43,334 nucleotides of DNA from an uncultured Pelagibacteraceae bacterium (GTDB lineage Bacteria; Pseudomonadota; Alphaproteobacteria; Pelagibacterales; Pelagibacteraceae), in the NCBI GenBank assembly GCA_902524105.1, contig CABZCD010000002.1, positions 1 through 43,334 on the forward strand. Direction: 5' to 3'. Of this stretch, positions 25,813-33,766 are shown piece by piece. A program made the translations under genes and the position numbers. A model generated the notes under the pieces. That model searched no databases. It was not told the origin of the DNA and saw only the letters and a program-made list of their open reading frames with translations. Within the stretch, counting starts at the first letter, position 1; each line of letters opens with the position of its first letter.

Positions 25813-26603
25813 TCGTAGTAAATACTTGGGATAGTTTTCCTTAATTCTTTTGGTTTTTTTGGGTCTATAGTTGTTGTAATTACACCTTCTTTTTTTCCCA
25901 ATTCTTTTAAAATTTTTCCATCAGGAGAAACGATCATTGAGTGTCCATAAGTCTTTCTGCCATTACAATGTTTTCCTGCCTGACCCGGTGCGAATACATA
26001 TGAAAAATTTTCTATTGCTCTGGCTCTCAATAAGGTATGCCAGTGTCTTTTTCCTGTGGTTTCTGTAAAAGCTGATGGGATACTTAAAAAAATTGCACCT
26101 TTCTTTGACATTTTTCTATACATGTTTGGAAATCTTAAATCATAACATATTGAGAGACCTAATTTACCCCACGGAAGTTTTACTACCTTTATATTTTTTC
26201 CTGCTTTAAAGGTTTTTGACTCAAAATATTTTTCTGATTTACTTAATTTTGCATCATACATATGAATTTTATCATAAAATGATTTGATATTCCCTTTATC
26301 GTTAATTAGCACTGATCTGTTTAAAAGTTTTTTTTTGTTTTTAATGATTAATGAGCCTATTAAAATCCATTTTTTATATTTCTTCGCTAATTTTTTTATT
26401 CCTAAAAGGTAAGAGTCGTTATTCATTGCAGTTGCTACTTCTAAAAGTTTTTTTTTATTTAATGAGAACTTAGATGATACTTCGGGGGTAATAATAAGAT
26501 TAGCTTTTTGACTTACTGCTTTTTTAATCAATCTTTCACTTCTTTCAAGGTTGCTTTTTATGCAGTCAGAAGAGCATAATTGGATACATGAAACTCTAAA
26601 CAT
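25809..26603 (-). CDS. Carbon-nitrogen hydrolase of the nitrilase superfamily (Nit1/omega-amidase-like)
   Basis: A 264-residue amidase with the nitrilase catalytic set: Glu41 (ITPEVSS), Lys112 (FYDKIHMYD) and Cys153 (LSICYDLRFP). The YDLRFP block and HMYDAKL loop place it with bacterial Nit proteins, which hydrolyse deaminated glutathione or alpha-ketoglutaramate-like omega-amides. An omega-amidase also occurs in some methionine-salvage clusters (MtnU), and this gene lies 65 bp downstream of the speD-speE and mtn genes on the same strand. A link to that pathway is therefore possible, but metabolite repair is at least as likely. Confidence 0.82.
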   Translation of the reverse strand: MFRVSCIQLCSSDCIKSNLERSERLIKKAVSQKANLIITPEVSSKFSLNKKKLLEVATAMNNDSYLLGIKKLAKKYKKWILIGSLIIKNKKKLLNRSVLINDKGNIKSFYDKIHMYDAKLSKSEKYFESKTFKAGKNIKVVKLPWGKLGLSICYDLRFPNMYRKMSKKGAIFLSIPSAFTETTGKRHWHTLLRARAIENFSYVFAPGQAGKHCNGRKTYGHSMIVSPDGKILKELGKKEGVITTTIDPKKPKELRKTIPSIYYD

Positions 26604-26668
26604 TTATAATTATTCTAAGGAATTCAAAAGGAATATACTAGTATTTAGTTAATGCAGAATATTGGGGT

Positions 26669-27709
26669 TTAACGCATGATTGATGATGCAAAATTCCATT
26701 TACAATCAAAACTCGGCACATATGCACCTGAAAGTTTAACATTACCAAAGTTTTTCTCTAAAACATTACACCACTTGTCGACTTGTTTAGGTTTTTTATC
26801 TTGGCTTCCTACTTGAGCCGTTATCACTCCACCTTTTTTAAGAATTCTTTTTAAACCACGCATATTTTTTTTTGCTAAATCAATACAATATTGATCGTCA
26901 TTTAGATCTACAAATATTTTATCATACTTTGAGTCTTCTATTTCTTTAATACTTTTAAAAGCATCTCCCCAAAAAGTTTTAATTTTGTTACTTTTTTTTA
27001 CCTTCGTGCATACTTTTGGCAAATGTTTATAACAAACGTCTACTATTTCAGGATCTAGCTCAAACCAATCAATAAAATTTGAATTATTATCTAAACAAGC
27101 TCTAGCTACACCTCCATCGCCGCCTCCAATAATAGCGACGTTATTATTTTTTTTACTAAGATCATAACTAGACTTAAAAAAACTTGAACTATAAATTTTC
27201 TCATCTTTTTCTGCTACTTGTATCTCATGATCAATAAATAAAGCGTGACCAAACTCCTCTAAATCCATAATTTCAACAAATTGACCAACTTTTGAAGTAA
27301 ATTTTTCTAAAACGTTTTTAACGACATAAAACTTTTTTTGTCCTGGAGTACTATAAATATCGTCATAGAGTCCGATGCTGCTTCTATCAAAAGCATTCGT
27401 AACTACCCTTTCATGCTGAATTTCTTTTCTTAAAATTTTTAATGCAACTTTCGGATTTACTTTTCCGCATGTGAAAAAATCAAAACTAATTACGCCTTTT
27501 TCTGGAAAAGTGTGAAAGCTAAAATGACTTTCCGCAAGTAATGCAACTAGTGTAAAACCTTGTGGTTGAAACCGATGAGATGCTACATTTAAAATTTCAA
27601 CTTTTGCCGCTTTAGCAATTGTGTATATGATTTTTTCGTAAAATCCGGGGGTGTAGTCTTTTTTTACACCAAGAAAATCAATTGTAATGTGCTCACCAAC
27701 TTTAACCAT
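26669..27709 (-). CDS. speD/speE: Fused S-adenosylmethionine decarboxylase + spermidine synthase-like protein
   Basis: One 346-residue chain carries two steps of spermidine synthesis. Residues 1-125 are a prokaryotic class 1b AdoMet decarboxylase: Glu60-Ser61 (self-cleavage site; Ser61 becomes the pyruvoyl group), His66 and Cys81, with spacings equal to those of the T. maritima enzyme (Ser63, His68, Cys83). Residues about 140-346 are a spermidine-synthase-type aminopropyltransferase, with IGGGDGGVARACL near 194-206 and FELDPEIVDV near 216-225. Two usual acceptor-site signatures are altered: the Y-H-E block reads YSSS near 173-176, and the D-S/T-x-D-P loop reads DLNDD at 268-272. The true amine acceptor is therefore uncertain. 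Last gene of the mtn operon, 6 bp after the aldolase. Confidence 0.9.
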   Translation of the reverse strand: MVKVGEHITIDFLGVKKDYTPGFYEKIIYTIAKAAKVEILNVASHRFQPQGFTLVALLAESHFSFHTFPEKGVISFDFFTCGKVNPKVALKILRKEIQHERVVTNAFDRSSIGLYDDIYSTPGQKKFYVVKNVLEKFTSKVGQFVEIMDLEEFGHALFIDHEIQVAEKDEKIYSSSFFKSSYDLSKKNNNVAIIGGGDGGVARACLDNNSNFIDWFELDPEIVDVCYKHLPKVCTKVKKSNKIKTFWGDAFKSIKEIEDSKYDKIFVDLNDDQYCIDLAKKNMRGLKRILKKGGVITAQVGSQDKKPKQVDKWCNVLEKNFGNVKLSGAYVPSFDCKWNFASSIMR

Positions 27710-27715
27710 AAAAAA

Positions 27716-28360
27716 TTACCCTTTTTTATAATTTTTGAACTTCCCTAAAACTATTTTCATTTCTTTTTTAGAAAGAATCTTAGGTATTCCGATTCTTATG
27801 GCATTAATGTATTGATGGCAAATATTTTCGATCTCTTGTGCAAGCTCAAAAGTGTTTTCCAAATTTTCACCAAAAGCAACTTGACCGTGATTAGCAATCA
27901 AACAAGCTGTCCTATTTTTTAAAGCTTTAATAATATTTTTAGAAAGATTTTTAGTTCCAAAAGTTGCATATTTAGTACATTTAATGTCCTCCCCGCCTGC
28001 AACTGCAACCATGTAGTGAAAAGCTGGAATGTTTTTTTGATGTGAAGATACTGCTGTAGCGCAAGTTGAATGAGCATGAACAATAGCTTTGGCTTCCTTT
28101 TTATTCACATAAATATCTTGGTGAAATCTCCATTCTGATGAAGGTTTTCCTTTTTTTTTATCAAAAATTCCTTTTAAGGAAATAAAGACTATGTCCCTGG
28201 GTTTCAGTGATGAATATTTCCTTCCTGATGGAGTTATATAAAAACCATCTACGCCTTTTTCTTTTGCTCTCACCGATATATTGCCAGATCTTAAAGCTGA
28301 TAGATTAGTAATATTTAATTTTTTTGAATATTTGATTACTTCTGTTTTAAGTTTACTCAC
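27716..28360 (-). CDS. Class II aldolase, probable 5-(methylthio)ribulose-1-phosphate aldolase (DHAP shunt)
   Basis: Metal-dependent aldolase of the FucA/AraD family, 214 residues, starting at GTG that overlaps the mtnA stop by 4 bp. Zinc ligands His95, His97 (VHAHST) and His158 (ANHGQ), and acid Glu76 (SSEWRFH), sit three positions beyond the FucA residues 92, 94, 155 and 73, so the aldolase centre is intact. In this operon the expected substrate is methylthioribulose 1-phosphate, split to DHAP and methylthioacetaldehyde as in the MTA/DHAP shunt. The alternative is the dehydratase MtnB of the same superfamily. No mtnC, mtnD or other Met-salvage gene is nearby, which favours the shunt. Substrate assignment is inference. 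Confidence 0.75.
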   Translation of the reverse strand: MSKLKTEVIKYSKKLNITNLSALRSGNISVRAKEKGVDGFYITPSGRKYSSLKPRDIVFISLKGIFDKKKGKPSSEWRFHQDIYVNKKEAKAIVHAHSTCATAVSSHQKNIPAFHYMVAVAGGEDIKCTKYATFGTKNLSKNIIKALKNRTACLIANHGQVAFGENLENTFELAQEIENICHQYINAIRIGIPKILSKKEMKIVLGKFKNYKKG

Positions 28361-29427
28361 TTAAATAATCCTTTTAATCCTTTTTCTGAAGCTTCACAAA
28401 TACCTTTTTCTGTTATTAATCCTGTAACTAGTTTTGCAGGCGTTATATCAAAGGCTAAGTTTAATGACTTACTTTTAAAAGGGTAAATTCTTACTCTTTT
28501 AATGTTATTATTTTCATCAACTCCTTCTACGTGAGACAGTTCTTCAGGATTTCTCTCCTCAATAGGAATTTGTTTGTGGTCTTTAATATTCCAGTCAATT
28601 GTTGAACTTGGTAATGCAACATAAAAAGGAACGTTATTATCTTTTGCAGACAATGCTTTCAAATAAGTGCCTATCTTATTGCATACATCTCCATTTGATA
28701 AGGTTCTGTCGGTTCCAACAATACACATGTCGATCTTTCCTCTTTGCATTAAAATTCCTCCAGTATTATCTGTAATAATAGTATTAGGAATTTTTTCCTC
28801 ATTAAGTTCATAAGATGTTAAATTAGCCCCCTGATTTCTTGGTCTTGTCTCATCAACCCAAACATGTACTTTTATTCCTTTTTGGTGAGCATGATAAATT
28901 GGTGAAGTTGCTGTACCCCAGTCTATTGTCGCTAACCATCCTGCATTACAATGAGTTAAAATATTTACTACACCTTTTTTCTTTTTAGATATTTCCTCAA
29001 TAATTTTAAGTCCATTAATCCCTATATTTTTGCAAAACTTTACATCTTCCTCTGTAATTGCTTTTGCCTCATCTAAAGCTATTTTCAAAATGTCGCTGTT
29101 ATTAACTCCCGATAATTTTTTCATCATGCGATCTACTGACCATTTCAAATTTATTGCTGTGGGCCTTGAGGCAATCAAGTCTTCACTTGATTTTTTTAAA
29201 AAGGATAAATCATTTTTTTCAATTATAGACAAAACCAATCCATAAGCTGCGGTAGCTCCAATAAGAGGCGCCCCTCTTACTTCCATAGTTTTTATAGCTT
29301 TAATTGCATCTTTTATATTTTTTAAACTTTTAATTATAAATTTATGAGGAAGTTTTGTTTGATCAATAATTTTAACCTCATTATTTTCAAACCAAATTGT
29401 TCGGTATTTTTTACCTTTGATTTTCAT
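28357..29427 (-). CDS. mtnA: S-methyl-5-thioribose-1-phosphate isomerase
   Basis: Converts methylthioribose 1-phosphate to methylthioribulose 1-phosphate. The 356 residues include VRGAPLIGATAAYGL near 50-64 and the catalytic pair Cys160 (THCNAGWL) and Asp240 (VGTDRTLSNGD), the same numbers as reported for the B. subtilis enzyme. RPRNQGANLTSYEL near 195-208 and TDNTGG near 219-224 complete the signature that separates MtnA from eIF2B relatives. The ATG overlaps the stop of the hydrolase gene (ATGA). Supplies substrate to the class II aldolase downstream. Confidence 0.93.
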   Translation of the reverse strand: MKIKGKKYRTIWFENNEVKIIDQTKLPHKFIIKSLKNIKDAIKAIKTMEVRGAPLIGATAAYGLVLSIIEKNDLSFLKKSSEDLIASRPTAINLKWSVDRMMKKLSGVNNSDILKIALDEAKAITEEDVKFCKNIGINGLKIIEEISKKKKGVVNILTHCNAGWLATIDWGTATSPIYHAHQKGIKVHVWVDETRPRNQGANLTSYELNEEKIPNTIITDNTGGILMQRGKIDMCIVGTDRTLSNGDVCNKIGTYLKALSAKDNNVPFYVALPSSTIDWNIKDHKQIPIEERNPEELSHVEGVDENNNIKRVRIYPFKSKSLNLAFDITPAKLVTGLITEKGICEASEKGLKGLFK

Positions 29428-30353
29428 TGAATTCGTGAGGCAATATATTCTATGATTACAGGATTATAGTGCTGAAAACAAATTCCTTGACTCATTTCAT
29501 GACCACCATTTTTTCTTTCAGAAACTTTTTGTTGCCAGTCATTTCCTTTAATGACACAGTTTTTTTCATTAATTTTAAAATCCTCTGAAATCACAATTCT
29601 TTTAACACCCGGAACTTCCTCTAACCAATCAGATAACAGACCCTCATACTTATCTTTTGGATGTGTAAAAGCAAGAACAGGCACGCTGTTTATTTTTTTT
29701 ATATTATCAATCTGTCTTTGTCTCAGTTCAGCACCCCCCGGGTATTTTTTTGCAAATTTTGCAAGCGCCTCCTTAGAACCAACTTTTTTTACTTTATATT
29801 TAGATGAAAGTTTACCGTAACAAGCTTGCATATAAGATATACCTCCACCTACTTTGTCAGGATGAGAAGCCAATAACATTAAAGTTAATAGACCCCCACA
29901 AGAGTGGCCTGATATAATAATCTGTTTTGTAGGCACGCCTATATTTACAAATTTATCCACTAATTCTAAATTTTTTCCAATTCTTTTATCTAATTTATGT
30001 ATACCTTCATAAGGTTCTTTAAACTTCCAGTATTTTTTTGGTGACATGTCTCCAGCTAAATAGTTAGTACAAAAGTTATAAACCATAATTTTTTTACCAT
30101 TTATTTCCACATCTACCAGTGAAGCTTGATTTTTTATTTGATTAACCCAAATGCATTCATTCTTTATTGCTTTATCATTTTTATTTTGTCCATGATTGTA
30201 AATAATTATAATCTTATTTTTTGGGTCTTTAACGTCCATACCCTCTTCTACTGAAGCTGATTTAGTAATAAACCCACTTTTTAAAATTTTACCATTAGCA
30301 TAAACTGTATTTGAGACTGAAAAAAATAAAAGAATTAACAATATTTTTTTCAT
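29424..30353 (-). CDS. Secreted alpha/beta-hydrolase-like protein of unknown function within the MTA operon
   Basis: A 309-residue protein with a signal peptide: MKKILLILLFFSVSNTVYA, then Asn20, a likely signal-peptidase I site. The nucleophile elbow is SGHSCGG with Ser151, and an oxyanion HG pair lies in IIYNHGQN near 50-57. Candidate acid and base are Asp in HPKDKYEG near 236 and His in GGHEMS near 285. Several cysteines (67, 95, 152, 179) could form periplasmic disulfides. It is coupled by 4-bp overlaps to mtnP upstream and mtnA downstream, which is odd because those enzymes are cytosolic. I do not recognise a named family; an esterase or peptidase role is possible. Confidence 0.7.
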   Translation of the reverse strand: MKKILLILLFFSVSNTVYANGKILKSGFITKSASVEEGMDVKDPKNKIIIIYNHGQNKNDKAIKNECIWVNQIKNQASLVDVEINGKKIMVYNFCTNYLAGDMSPKKYWKFKEPYEGIHKLDKRIGKNLELVDKFVNIGVPTKQIIISGHSCGGLLTLMLLASHPDKVGGGISYMQACYGKLSSKYKVKKVGSKEALAKFAKKYPGGAELRQRQIDNIKKINSVPVLAFTHPKDKYEGLLSDWLEEVPGVKRIVISEDFKINEKNCVIKGNDWQQKVSERKNGGHEMSQGICFQHYNPVIIEYIASRIQ

Positions 30354-31222
30354 TTTTTTAAAACTCTACCTGCAATGTATTTTAACTTTTTGACTGTGCT
30401 TTTAGTTTGAAATTTTTTTGGTGTAATAATTGCAGTATCTAAACAATCATTAGCAGGATCTCCTTTTGTGTTAAAAGACTCAAAAGTTTTAATTATTTCA
30501 ATAATCATATTTTGAGCATTAGAAGCATTTTGCTGCAAAGTTTTTATAACGGTAGGAACATCAACAACGTCATGATCTGGATGCCAGCAATCAAAATCTG
30601 TAACCATTGCAACTGTACAATATCTAATTTCTGCTTCTCTTGCTAATTTTGCCTCTGGCATATTTGTCATTCCAATTACATCTGCTTTCCAAGTCCTATA
30701 CATTTTAGACTCTGCTAAACTTGAAAATTGAGGTCCCTCCATAACTAAATATGTTCCTCCTACCTGATGTGGTATTTGACATTTTACAAGAGCAGACTCA
30801 CAACATTTCATCAAAGCAGGACTTGTTGGTTTAGCCATCGAAACATGAGCAACTATTTCTTTATTAAAAAAGGTTTTAATTCTGGCAAAAGTTCTATCAA
30901 TAAATTGATCAACTACCACAAAAGATCCAGGTTTTAAGTGCTCTTGTAGAGAACCGACAGCTGAGACAGAAACAATATCTGTTACTCCCATTTTTTTAAG
31001 CGCCTCTATATTGGCTCTAAAATTTATATTTGATGGACTTATTCTATGTCCTCTTTTATGTCTCGGAATAAAGTAAACTTCTTTTTTGTTTAATGTTGCT
31101 GATAAAATTCTATCTGAAGGCTCACCCCAAGAAGTACTCACCTTTTTCCACTTAATATTTTCTAAACCTTCTATTTGATAAAGGCCGCTGCCACCAATTA
31201 TCCCAAGAATTCTTTTTTTCAT
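30350..31222 (-). CDS. mtnP: S-methyl-5'-thioadenosine phosphorylase
   Basis: Phosphorolysis of methylthioadenosine to adenine and methylthioribose 1-phosphate. The 290-residue chain is of the trimeric MTAP type. The phosphate loop is IGGSGLYQIEG near 9-19, with PRHKRGHRISP near 53-63. The base- and sugar-binding block MEGPQFSSLAESKMYRTW (about 166-183) is nearly that of human MTAP, and VTDFDCWH near 212-219 also matches it. Close relatives act on guanosine or inosine, but the operon favours MTA. First gene of the mtnP-hydrolase-mtnA-aldolase-speDE unit. Divergent from apt with about 43 bp between starts, which must hold both promoters. Confidence 0.92.
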   Translation of the reverse strand: MKKRILGIIGGSGLYQIEGLENIKWKKVSTSWGEPSDRILSATLNKKEVYFIPRHKRGHRISPSNINFRANIEALKKMGVTDIVSVSAVGSLQEHLKPGSFVVVDQFIDRTFARIKTFFNKEIVAHVSMAKPTSPALMKCCESALVKCQIPHQVGGTYLVMEGPQFSSLAESKMYRTWKADVIGMTNMPEAKLAREAEIRYCTVAMVTDFDCWHPDHDVVDVPTVIKTLQQNASNAQNMIIEIIKTFESFNTKGDPANDCLDTAIITPKKFQTKSTVKKLKYIAGRVLKK

Positions 31223-31265
31223 TATTTAAAATCTAGCCTTTTTTTGTTAGATATTGAAGCTAAAT

Positions 31266-31793
31266 ATGGATTTAAAAAAATATATAAGATCTATACCTGA
31301 TTACCCTAAAAAGGGAATATTATTTAGAGATATAACTACTTTAATAAAAAATCCTCAAGCATTTAAATATACTGTAGATAAAATTATTGAGATTTCAAAA
31401 AAAATTAAATTTGACAAGGTTTCGGCAATTGAATCCAGAGGTTTTATTTTTGCATCAGCCGTATCTTATTTGCTTAATAAACCCCTTGTTCTTTTAAGAA
31501 AAAAAAATAAGTTGCCTTCAGAAAGACATTCCGTTGATTTTAAGTTAGAATATGGAGAAGCTACTATTGAAGTTCATAAAGACTCAATAAATAAAAATGA
31601 AAGTATTTTGGTTATAGACGACTTAATCGCAACAGGGGGAACTGCTGATGCTGCAGCAAAGCTAATTGAATTATCTGGAGGATCAGTTGCTGGTTTTATA
31701 TTTGTAATAAATCTTTTTGATTTACCAGGCAACGATCTTCTTAAAAAAAAGTCTTATTTTACTGAAAGTTTAATTGAGTTTCCCGGTCATTAG
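31266..31793 (+). CDS. apt: Adenine phosphoribosyltransferase
   Basis: Joins adenine with PRPP to form AMP. I take ATG 31266 (175 residues); an in-frame TTG at 31254 would add four residues. The N-terminus IRSIPDYPKKGILFRDITTL is the standard Apt opening, ESRGFIFASAV near 56-66 is the hood, and VLVIDDLIATGGTADAAAKL near 116-135 is the PRPP loop. It faces away from mtnP, the enzyme that releases adenine from methylthioadenosine, so the pair forms a salvage loop. Its 3' end overlaps the convergent epimerase gene by 4 bp. Confidence 0.95.
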   Translation: MDLKKYIRSIPDYPKKGILFRDITTLIKNPQAFKYTVDKIIEISKKIKFDKVSAIESRGFIFASAVSYLLNKPLVLLRKKNKLPSERHSVDFKLEYGEATIEVHKDSINKNESILVIDDLIATGGTADAAAKLIELSGGSVAGFIFVINLFDLPGNDLLKKKSYFTESLIEFPGH

Positions 31794-32806
31794 ATCTCCT
31801 TATTTTTCCAAGTATCTGGGGTGAGATCATTATTTATTTCTAAATTAATGCGATATTCAAATGGTTTAACACCTCTTTTTTTAATATAATCAAACGTCTT
31901 TTGAATTCCTTCTTTGAGTGAAACTTTTGTTTTATAATTTAATAATTGTCTTGCCTTATCAGCTGAACAAATTGCATGTTTTACCTCCTGTGGTCTATCT
32001 TTTTTATAGATAGGGGGCAAATTTATACCAGTTACATTTGAGCAAAGCTCAGCAACTTTATTAATTGTCACAAACTCTTCATCTGGTCCGATATTAATTA
32101 TTTGTTTGTTAAGTTTTTTTTCATCTAACATAGGTATTAAACAGGATAAACAATCGTCAATGTACGAAAAACATCTTGTTTGCTCGCCATCTCCATATAT
32201 TATTGGTGCCTTGCCTTGCATCATTCTATTAATCATTATTGAAACAACATTTCTAAATGGATCATCATATTTTTGTCTTGGACCAATTATATTATGAGGC
32301 ACTGCGATCACCCATTCAATTTTATTCAATTCGCATAAATTAATAAGAACTTGCTCAGCTGCGACCTTAGAAATAGCATAAGGATCTACTGGCTTTGGTT
32401 TCATTGTTTCGATAAATGGATATTCTTGTGAACCATATCTTGCCATTGATGAACAAAAAATTATTCTTTTTACTTTTTCATTAACAGCTGCTGAAAAAAT
32501 AGAAACTGAAGCTAAATAATTATTTTTAGTTATCTCATAAGGAGAAAAAACTGATAAACCCTCATGGGCTGTAGCAGCGCAGTGATAAACTATTTGGACC
32601 CCTTTCATAATTTCCTTTATTTTTTCAAAATCGCAACAGTCAATATTATGAAATTCTACTTCTTTTGGAATGTTATCTTTATATCCACCAATCATGTTGT
32701 CTATTCCAATAACTTTATGACCTAGTTCTGAAAGTTGTTCTGATAAATGAGATCCAAGAAATCCAGCGACTCCTGTAACAAGTATTTTATATTGATTATT
32801 GCTCAC
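31790..32806 (-). CDS. NAD-dependent nucleotide-sugar epimerase/dehydratase (extended SDR)
   Basis: A 338-residue extended short-chain dehydrogenase/reductase starting at GTG. The NAD loop is VTGVAGFLGSHLSEQL near 10-25, HCAATAHEG lies near 74-82, and the active-site Tyr-x3-Lys is YAISKVAAE near 145-153. The strand before it reads FCSSMARYGS where many epimerases have SSSxVYG. The acceptor block NIIGPRQKYDDPFRNVVS is of the UDP-glucose/UDP-GlcNAc 4-epimerase kind (GalE/WbpP/Gne-like). It probably supplies a sugar nucleotide to nearby transferases. The exact substrate is unknown. Confidence 0.85.
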   Translation of the reverse strand: MSNNQYKILVTGVAGFLGSHLSEQLSELGHKVIGIDNMIGGYKDNIPKEVEFHNIDCCDFEKIKEIMKGVQIVYHCAATAHEGLSVFSPYEITKNNYLASVSIFSAAVNEKVKRIIFCSSMARYGSQEYPFIETMKPKPVDPYAISKVAAEQVLINLCELNKIEWVIAVPHNIIGPRQKYDDPFRNVVSIMINRMMQGKAPIIYGDGEQTRCFSYIDDCLSCLIPMLDEKKLNKQIINIGPDEEFVTINKVAELCSNVTGINLPPIYKKDRPQEVKHAICSADKARQLLNYKTKVSLKEGIQKTFDYIKKRGVKPFEYRINLEINNDLTPDTWKNKEI

Positions 32807-32844
32807 TGCAGAATATTTATAATTTTAATTAGTATAAATCAACT

Positions 32845-33690
32845 TTAATTAATTTTAGGTCTATACCACGACTTTCTCATTAATATTGAATTTAATATTC
32901 CCTTTAGTCGACAGTAATAAATATCTTTTTTTTCTTTATTTGAAACAATTTTAAAAAAACAAGTTTTAAAAATAGATGATAAGAATTTGGGTAATATCTT
33001 TAAAAATGCAATTAAATAGCCGTAATGCTTATAATGAAAATAAAAAGTCGACCACATCCAGTGCCAATTTCTTGATTTTTCCATTTCATGATTTATTGAC
33101 TCATCGTGTGAAGTTCCTCCTGAATGATTGATTTTTATATTTGTATCTAAAAATATTTTTTTATTTTTTTGAATTAATCTCCTACAAAAATCTATCTCTT
33201 CAAAATAAATAAAAAAGTTTTCATCAAAAAATCCGACATCTTTACACTGTTCTAAGTTTAAAAACATTGCAAAACCTTTTACATTTTTAACTTCAAAAAT
33301 TCCATTTTTTTTATTCGTTATGAAGTCTTGATTGTTTTTTTCTTGAATATAAGGTGCAATTATCGCAAAGTTAGGTTTGTTACTGGCTGTTAAAAAAAAA
33401 TTATCAATTGCTTTATTTTGAACTTCTGCATCGGGATTAATTATCAAAGCATACTTCGTATTTACCATAGTTAAACCAAGATTATTCCCTTTGGCATAAC
33501 CCAAGTTTTGATCGGACAAAATACAATTTATATTCGAATATTCTTTTTCTAATTTTTCTTTTAATTTTTTATCGTTAGAATTTTCTATGATTATAATTTT
33601 AAAGTCTTTTCCCAAAGATTTTATACAGTTTAAGATCTTAGTTTCACTCTTAAAAGACGTGATAACTGCAGTAATATCTTTATTGTTCAT
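32845..33690 (-). CDS. Family 2 glycosyltransferase (rhamnosyltransferase-like), paralog A
   Basis: GT-A fold transferase of 281 residues. AVITSFKSETKI near 9-20 and IIIIENSND near 32-40 begin the nucleotide-binding half. QNLGYAKGNNLGL near 60-72 precedes the metal site NPDAEVQN near 84-91 (DxD-like D-A-E). FIYFEEIDFCRR near 161-172 holds the catalytic acids (ED-type) of this group. The C-terminus, from NWHWMWSTFYFHYKHYG on, is shared with the GT2 at 36475-37347, so the two are paralogs. Likely adds a deoxysugar to a surface glycan. Confidence 0.85.
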   Translation of the reverse strand: MNNKDITAVITSFKSETKILNCIKSLGKDFKIIIIENSNDKKLKEKLEKEYSNINCILSDQNLGYAKGNNLGLTMVNTKYALIINPDAEVQNKAIDNFFLTASNKPNFAIIAPYIQEKNNQDFITNKKNGIFEVKNVKGFAMFLNLEQCKDVGFFDENFFIYFEEIDFCRRLIQKNKKIFLDTNIKINHSGGTSHDESINHEMEKSRNWHWMWSTFYFHYKHYGYLIAFLKILPKFLSSIFKTCFFKIVSNKEKKDIYYCRLKGILNSILMRKSWYRPKIN

Positions 33691-33766
33691 TTTATATGTT
33701 ATTAATTGATTTTGTATAATAATTCTTTATTTTAACACAATTACACTAAATATTCTTTATTCAAAT

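Noticed and set aside
27716-28360. Calling the aldolase-family gene mtnB (methylthioribulose-1-phosphate dehydratase)
   Set aside because: Its catalytic residues line up with FucA (Glu76, His95, His97, His158), and no mtnC/mtnD is adjacent. The dehydratase reading stays possible but is second choice.
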